Assembly (NCBI RefSeq): GCF_010015445.1
Contig: NC_053118.1
Location: 18,919,437-18,983,436, forward strand
Length of the DNA stretch: 64,000 nt
From: Perca fluviatilis
Lineage: Eukaryota > Chordata > Actinopteri > Perciformes > Percidae
Reading direction: 5' to 3'
The notes beneath the pieces are model-generated. The model made no database searches. It was given only the letters and a program-made list of their open reading frames with translations, and was not told the origin of the DNA. This document shows positions 56,412-64,000 of this stretch, one piece after another (the stretch's first letter is position 1; every line of letters starts with the position of its first letter). Position numbers and translations under genes: made by a program.

Positions 56412-58410
56412 CACACTGTCACACTCCCATATCTTTAGGGTTTCTAGTGGGCAGAAGCATCTCTCTGAGTATAATTCTAGCACAGCTTTTAAACAGCTCC
56501 CCCCACTCTGAAGCCAACAGCCAAAGAGCTGAGAGCTGACTCTATGTAGACAGATAGCAAGTGACTGGCTGACTGGAGGAGGACAGGAAAATAAAAAGCC
56601 ATATAAAAAAAGAGAGAAAAGGGGAGAGAGCCAGTGGTGGCGGTATGAAATTGTCTGTACACATCAGCCAGTAGTGTTGACAAGATGTTGATTGAGCTAG
56701 TCTTGTCATTTTGTGTCATTCCTGCTTACCCCCTGGTGTTTTCACTGCAAGACAGCTGTTGGCTGGATCTGTGTCACAGTTCTAGCCCTTTTCTGTCCCC
56801 CATGCTTCTCTCTTTCTCGCTTTTTTTCTTGCTGTCTCTGTATCCCAATTTCCCTCTCTGGCTCCCCCCCCCCTCTTTCCCCAGTGTTTGGATGGAAGAG
56901 CTTTCAGTATAATTTACTGTGCTTTTAAATCATTAACTTCTTGTGCTGTTTGCAAAAGCCCCGGTTTAGTGCGTGCACAACAGCTGACATGGTGGATAAA
57001 ACAGCGATAGTGTGCAACATGTGACAAAAAAGGCTTTTCGAAGATGGGGCCAGGAATAAAAAAAAAAAAGTAAATCTTTTCATTCCCAGCTGCAGACTTG
57101 ACAAGTAAACAATACATATATAAATAAATAATACAAATTAAAATCCATAAAACAATGAAGAGATCATGTTAAAATTGCCCCCATCTCTTGCTTTTTTGAA
57201 AAGGCGGTGGAAATGAAAACAAAGGAATTCTCTACATAGATTCTGTACTGGGACTCTGGGCCTAATGCCCTGGGGTGTCAATTAATTTAGTCTAGGGATT
57301 TGCGGCCTACTCTTCCTAATTGAGCCCAGTGGAGACCCCCTTGGCTTTTCACGATAGGAAGTAGTGCGTTTCATAATTAATACTTTTTTCCCCCCCCCTT
57401 TATTATTATTATTTTTTAATGAGGGTGGTAATGTTGTAAATGTATGCATCTCATTAGAGTAAAAGGGCCATCTACGCTATTGTTCACTTCTGCAGTGTGT
57501 GCTGCTGGTAAGATGAATTAGAGAGACAACCTCATTCAGAAGCAGCAATGGCACATTGAAGTCAAAGCTGTGCTTTTGTGTGTGTTTGAATATAAAACAC
57601 AACAAGCTCAATGAGAGTCTCATTAGTGTTGCTTAATATGTGTGCTTTTTAAAGCTTAGAGGTTAATGCCCGACTTGCCTCCATTTCACTGGAGCTCTCT
57701 TTAATTTGATGCATAATTCTTTTTTGTCAGCAGCTGACAAGAGCCCCTTCACAGAAAGCAGCTGAGCTGTGCTGTGAACTCTGCATCCAACAGGACCACA
57801 AAGGCACAACAACCCTTCTAATTAAACCTGTTTGAAATGTTTCCCTTCTCCTGCTCACTCCACATTACAGAATATGTTTCTGAACTTTCCTATCTTCCCA
57901 TCTCTCTGTCCAGAGAACAGAACTCCTGGCGATTAAGCAAATGACCTTCTCTCCCAGGAGAGCCGTGGATCCAGTGAAAACAAGTGTGATTCACAATGCT
58001 GCCGCCTTTCTGTTCTTACAAACGGTCTTCAAATCGCCACTTATTAATCAATGCCTGTGGTTGGTCTGTGAACAGAATTTCTCTTCACTTCTCATCTCGA
58101 GGTGGAGACAAGGCGAGTTTTAATTTAACATCAAATTTTTATCCTGTTCATCAGATTGCCTGTAACTTGAATCATTCCTTTAAAATTACTGATGACTAAG
58201 AGCTTTCAGAACACAAGGAAGGGAGGGAAAGAACGTTACCTGCCGACCTCAATACATCCTGCTTTGTGTTGAGAAAAAGAAGGAAAGGGGGAAACTAATT
58301 TCCTGAAACTCCATTTCTTAAGCGTTGATTAGTAAAGGAGCATAATTAGAGTGAAATGTGAAGTCAGGGTTTTTTCAGATTGCGCTGCTTCCTCTAGAAA
58401 AATCAGGCCA

Positions 58411-58464
58411 TGATTAATGAATAAATGATTAATGAGTGAACTAATTAATCAATTAATTATTAAG
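58411..58464. promoter_or_regulatory. Dense homeodomain-type AT motif cluster
   Basis: Within 54 bp there are repeated ATTAAT, TAATTA and TTAATTA cores (tgattaatga, atgattaatg, ctaattaatc, aattaattat). It could be a homeodomain-bound enhancer core or simply AT-rich drift. Confidence 0.35.
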
Positions 58465-61400
58465 CAAGCACTCTGAACAAGAAATGGGTAGGATGACGGT
58501 GAACAGTGGATATAAGAGATGGTTATGTTGTGTGTTTGAGAAAAAAGGATTTAGGATAATCTGCCTGTTTGTTCTGTCAGTTTGTTTTGTCTTCCGATAC
58601 AGGGGAGGATGAGGAAGAGGGCGGATGGGAGGAGATGGAAGGCTCAGCTCCTACGTCTTAGGCTTCCTGAGTCAGCCGGCGTCATCTTGTGTGAGAGCAT
58701 TGACCTCAAAAGTCTGCATTTGCAAGTCCCCCCACCCCCCCACCACCTCCCCACTCCACCCGGTATATCTTGGGCTCAGGTCTTTAGGTCGCGCCGTAGC
58801 GAAGCCTGACATAACATTTGCCAACTACAGTAATGCTGTTTGCATTGGGCTGTAAAAAGGCCACGCAACACACAGTCAACACCTCTGAAAAGGCAGAGGG
58901 TAACGCAAAGTTCCCTTCTCTAACCAGTCCCCCTGTTTTCAACTAGGACATCCCATCAATCTTTGATAATGTGCAGTGTGGGTCTCTCCTGTGTGACCAG
59001 GCTGATGAGACATCACAGCAGGGATTGATGTATGAAATGCAGGCTCTGAATGTAACTGTGATATACTGGACTGTTTCAAGTCAAGTTTGACCTTTTTTCC
59101 CAGATATTAATCGCTGCAGTGAAAGAATATATGTGTGACATATCCCTCCCCCAGGAGCTCCGCACACTTTATTCTTTGGCATGGGCTTCTTCTATACCTT
59201 TAGCTTAGTGGAGGTGGGGGCTTTTTTTTCGTGTCTGCCAAAAGTCCCTCCCTAGAGCTGCAACACAACAGGATATGGGACACAAAATATTATTTTATAA
59301 GCGGATGGGTTTATTGTTTCTATTCAAATGCAGCATTACTCTATAACACCCCCTCCCCCCTCCCCTCCGCCTTGACACCCGGAAACGCATCCTCAAAGCG
59401 AAAACATGAGAGAAGGATCTTTCATCCCTGCATATCTTTCCTGGCGTTTACTGCTGGCCTTATTAACAGAGTTGTGAGTGACGGAGGCAGAGTGCGCTGG
59501 GAGAATCTCAAGGGGCTTTGATGGAGGCAAGCGATGGAGCTGCAGCAAGCTGAGGGCAAGATCATGCTTGCGTTTATCCGCTCAAAATGCTTTGTAAAGT
59601 TCTTTGTCTACGTACCCTTTTCCCTAACACTCCTTTTACTCCTCGGTACGCTCTAGTCTATTGTTTTTCTCAAACGGCCACTGGTTGAACTAGTGCTGCA
59701 TTCTGTCCTAAACATACCATGGCATTGCAAATTACCTCAGAGTCAACTGGGTGTGAATAGGTCTTTGTGATGCTGGGTGGGTTTGCGCATTGACTGTGAA
59801 ACCCTGGACATATGGTGGCTGTGTGTTGGGATGTACCAAGGCAGAGAATGCGGTGGGTTGGGCTCTTGACCCTCGCCTGGCCTTTAACACCTTACCGGCT
59901 GCACCAAAGTCTGTGGCTTGATAACTTAAACACTTCATTGTGCACTCTGTTTTTGGGGTTTGTTTTCTTTCAGGGTTTTACTCTGGATGAAGAATGTACG
60001 CTTTGCAGCAGGGACAGATGTGTGACTGTTTTAACACATAGCACGCGCCTTTTTTTGGCTGCAGTGACACACACAGGCGGACACACACTTTGTCTGTAAC
60101 ACATTGTTTGCACACTAGAAGTAAAGCCACGCCGGACAGTACAGTGCCTGTATCACTGACGGCCAGACTTCTACAGAGAAATTTCGTTTTGTCCTAGTGC
60201 GATAAGACTGTTAATTAAGGAACGTCTAGCACTTCCACGATGGTGACATTACCACCCAAATAGAACCACATTACACAGGGAAATGACTTCAGCTTCTATC
60301 CACATGTCTGGTCCTAAAGACAGCAAAGGCAAACTTTAAACTTTTGAAACACGTCTCGTTTCTCTTTTTTTTCTTGTTTCTCTAGTTCATGCATCCTAAC
60401 TGTCTGTCTGCAAAACAAGACTTTCTTTGCAGGTCACATCTATAGAGATGCCCCAGGTTTGGGGCTCTGATAAACAAGTGGAGCGTGACAGGCTCTTAAG
60501 CCCATCTGGTGAGATGATCGATTATTAGACAGAGTGTGGAGATAACTCCCTCAGCTTGCCTGCTGGCTACCACTGATCCCATATCACCCTTGCAGGATAT
60601 GGTATGAATCACAGGAAGTTGAGATCAATCTATATAGATTGTGCCGCTTGATTACGAATGAAAAAAAAAAAAATCCCATTTGGCTTAGCCACTGGAATTC
60701 CTCAGAGTCTGGCTGCGTTTGTGTGCATGTGTGGGTGTGTGCGATGTGCGCATCTGCGTTTGTAAAATAATAGCTTTTAAACATTCTCCTTTTCCCGATT
60801 TCAGAAATTTTATTGAGCCCTATCTACAATCTGTCATACCTTTTATTCATTTACTTTGCTCAGTCCATCCTGCTCTTAAATCTCCCTTCTTGAGGGAGTC
60901 GTCTTTTAAATCTTAATTAAAACAGACTCCGAACCCCCCACCCTCCCAGGGGCTGGCTGAAAGCAGCTTAGAACAATCAAGAGGACGGATTAGAAGTGAG
61001 AAGAAAAGAAGAGAAGAGGAGACGCAAGAGGGATGGAGGGAGGGGAAAAAACAACAACGAGAATGGAACGTCACAGGAAAATATTGAGAGGAGAGAAGGA
61101 GAGAAATGACCTCTTTCCTTCATCCCCCTGATCCTGTCTCCTTCCCCCTTCACTCTGTCTCTCCCTCGCTCTCAGGGCTCTGGAGTTTTGGTCTGACCTA
61201 TTGACATTCAGCTTCTCGGCAGATTAAGCAGCGAATGGAGCCTCTGGAAAGGGTAAACACACTGGAGGAATAATGACCAACAGGCGGCAACCTTATTGGA
61301 TTCTAATTAACTGCCAGGAGAGATGGCTAGGGGTATGTTAAGTGCTGTGGGACACAAGTTAGAGCCCCAGACCTTAAGCACCACAACTTGCATCACCTAC

Positions 61401-62821
61401 ACCCTCCCCCCCCCCTCTTTTCTCCTTTCTCCTGTCTTCCTTTATCTTCCTCTGTATCTCTCTATCCTTACTATTCTTCTCTCTTTCAATATATTTGGCC
61501 GCTGTTTCACATATGGCCCACGAGAGAGAGAGAGGCTTTTAAAAGCACTCCACTGAGAGCTATTTGCCATCCCTCTTTCCTGGGCTACCTCTCTCCCTTT
61601 CTTTCTCCCCCTCTTTTTTTTTTAACAAGGTGGAACGAGGCTTATCCCCCAGAGGTATCTGTTTGAGCAAAAACGTTAGAATGGGCTGAAAAATTGGGAG
61701 AGATTATTTGATATTGAACAGATTGAATTATCTGGAGTGAGGGAGAGGGATGAAGGAGAGCAAAATCATTTTTCTGCATCGCCCTTGGGAGGAGCGCTGC
61801 CGGACGGAGAGAGGGAGCTGAACGGGAAGAACTTGAACCTCGGTGGTCACATATTGGGAAATATGACCAGTTCATTTTTGGTACTCCTATCCCAATTAAC
61901 CAGGACACTAATTTGAGTCTGAGTCCAAACAGGTCTCCCTATATGTGTGAACTTTCTCACTGGTGCAGTGGGTCCTCTGTCTTTGAGTGGTCCCCTGATA
62001 AGGCCAACTCACAATGGTGCTGTGGTTTCCAGGGTTCCCCTATATGGAGCCACAGGCACTAATTAGACTGGTCTCATTAATGTGTTAGTGTGAGAGAGGG
62101 CCCTGGCCATCATGGGTTGAGGCTGACACAAAAGAGAAAAAAGCAATGCCCTGCTGGAGACAGGCCATCATCACCTCAGCAGGCATATAAAGCAATTCAT
62201 TAATTGGTGTGAAAACACACATGAAGCCACACATGTGCAAACAAACACACACACACTCTGACACCTCAGCGCGAATACACATACTAATGTTATGGGTATT
62301 CCATGAACCTGTTGCTTGTTAACACATTACCTGGGATCAAAGAAGCAAAGGCTGGAAGGAGAGAGGACTAGAGGAGTCATTATTTGTCGAGGAAAATTGC
62401 AGCCCAGTGTTATGTCTGTCCCTCGGCAAACCTGGCAGAATGGAGGTTTCACCCGCTTCACAAAACGGAAGGATCTCTTCTCTCGTCACCATCATGTGAG
62501 AGTCTTTTGAAATCCTCAGAGTACTTTTTTTTTTTTTTTAAATCAAAGCTGGGAGGAAATGAATCGGAGCTTCAGTTGTGAGCCGAGCCTGGAGGTAGAA
62601 AAGGGATCCACATGACCACTGTCCATTTCCACACCATTACAGCAACAGTCATGGCTATAATAGGTTGAATTGGGCCATTGATTTCTCTCATGCACCCTCT
62701 CTTTCACCCAAAAAAAACTAGTCTGTGCCAGTTCTGTGATACTCCCAGTTCTTTTTAACAAAACATCACATGCTCAAAGACAGCTCACACAAATCTTAAA
62801 CCTTGGCCCCAACAATAAAAG

Positions 62822-62822
<1 letters not shown>

Positions 62823-62853
<31 letters not shown>
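62823..62853. repeat. (AC)n microsatellite
   Basis: About 15 AC units. Confidence 0.95.
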
Positions 62854-62855
<2 letters not shown>

Positions 62856-64000
62856 ATGTCCAAGCTTGAGTTCCTGGGGAGTTAAACAAAGGACTGAGTT
62901 TAAATTGGCTTTTAAAGAACTCCCCAGCACAATCAGGGAGTTGACTGGAGCTATACTATAGTGTGTCAGAGGACTGTTTAGAGAAAGAAGAGCAGTTAGG
63001 CCAGAGGTCTATGGTGCATTGAATGGCTAATCTAAAGTGTGACGGCTCAAGAGCTTCCCTTGACCGGCTTCAATAGGCCTCCAATCAGGCCTGACTGCCC
63101 CTAAATCTTTGGTCAGCTGTTTTAACTGGCTTGTGATTGAGTGGCTTCATTAAGGGCCTATTTACCTTCTCCTGTATCACAGCCATGAAAGAGGTTGACA
63201 TGCTCAACACACCCACGCACCGCTTACACATGGACCTGAGCAGATGCACAACTGCATTACAGTAGCACACAAAGAACATTCTGCAACACAACAATCTACT
63301 AGCTAAAAACATGGTCCTTTTCAGTTATTTGAAAATATGTACAGTCTCTTTATTGGTTTTAACAAACGTCTCTATCTTTTTCTTACCGGACAACCTACAT
63401 CTTGTTGTCAGCTTTCCTACAGCTTCGCCGCCCCAGAGCATCACAAGTTCTCTGTCCTGAAAACTGTCCCATGTCCTGTGATGCCTTCAAGGGTTTGTCA
63501 TGTGGCTGTGTTGAAGTGTAATACTGCATGAACAAAATAGCAGGCCAGGTCAAACCATGACCTCACACAGACAGAGACCCTCCCAAACAAGCCACAACAA
63601 ACAGCTTTCTGTAGCCACTCTCTGCCTTTGATCTGAAGAAGCAGAGATGAGATCTGTCTCCTCTATCCTTTCTTCTCTTTTGCCCTTTTCTCTTTTTCTT
63701 TACGACATCTCCTTATATCTCTCTATCCCTTCCCGCTGAGCAGGTGTATTAAATGAGGTGACTATTCCAGCAGCATTGGGCCGCACCTCAAAGTGCCGTC
63801 TGTGAAGAGGGCTTTTCTCTCCTTCCCTCTTATCTTTTATCCCTTCCATCGGCCCATCTCCTTTACTCTCCCTTTTCCTTTCCTTTTATCCTTCTCCATC
63901 CCCTTTACGTCTTCTAACGTGTTCCCTTATACTCTTGAATGTGAAATAGAGACGGCCATGCCTCTCATCTATTTAAATGCATCTACACCTTCCTGTCTAT

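Larger units (their letters stand above)
50530..64000 (-). other. Probable first intron of the kirrel-family gene; no exon recognised
   Basis: No convincing signal-peptide exon or other gene was found on either strand over 13.5 kb. It holds long GT/CA repeats (53.4, 54.8, 56.3 and 62.8 kb), pyrimidine-rich low-complexity tracts (55.6, 61.4 and 63.7-63.9 kb), a homeodomain-type AT cluster at 58.4 kb, and complex unique sequence at 57.2-57.8 kb that could be conserved non-coding DNA. Assignment as intron is inference from the missing first exon. Confidence 0.5.

Noticed and set aside
63085..63312. Hydrophobic minus-strand frame as a possible kirrel signal-peptide exon
   Set aside because: No phase-1 donor at a suitable distance and Cys/Arg-rich content unlike Kirrel leaders.

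Overview
The window is vertebrate, almost certainly ray-finned fish and probably percomorph, nuclear DNA. It has intron-split genes with GT-AG junctions, very long dinucleotide repeats and many small hAT-like elements of fish type. It holds two protein-coding genes lying tail to tail. No prokaryotic feature, CRISPR array, rRNA or tRNA was recognised. Exon coordinates come from reading splice sites and reading-frame phase by hand. Comparisons with human proteins are from memory, not from an alignment.

Region 1-15046 is upstream DNA without a supportable gene. It holds simple repeats, decayed hAT-like elements, two perfect RFX X-box motifs near 4.2 kb, a CRE palindrome at 13.0 kb, and a 506-bp element ending about 490 bp before the first start codon.

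Region 15047-36589 (+) is a complete 19-exon gene for matriptase (st14), a type II transmembrane serine protease. All exon phases join into one 842-residue frame: short cytosolic tail, membrane anchor (about 33-58), SEA domain, two CUB domains, four LDL-receptor class A repeats, and a trypsin-like domain with activation site R604-IVGG, triad H646/D698/S792 and pocket D786. Its 3' UTR runs to about 38.3 kb. Introns 1, 7 and 16 contain hAT-type or TTAA-flanked elements, and intron 9 contains an uninterrupted (GT)79 tract.

Region 38.6-50.5 kb (-) holds 14 exons of a Kirrel/Neph-family adhesion receptor (five Ig domains, one membrane segment, cytoplasmic tail ending THV). The ectodomain looks most like KIRREL3, while the last exon looks more like the KIRREL1 tail. 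The signal-peptide exon was not found; it is probably beyond 64000, so 50530-64000 is read as part of intron 1.

The two genes have no shared pathway visible here. Their proximity matches the broader ST14-KIRREL3 linkage on human 11q24. No new multi-gene system was found. The most interesting signals are at motif level: an altered SEA cleavage motif and a lineage-variable disulfide in the protease, a UG tract in a short intron, a tandem-acceptor exon in the kirrel gene, and the paired X-boxes.
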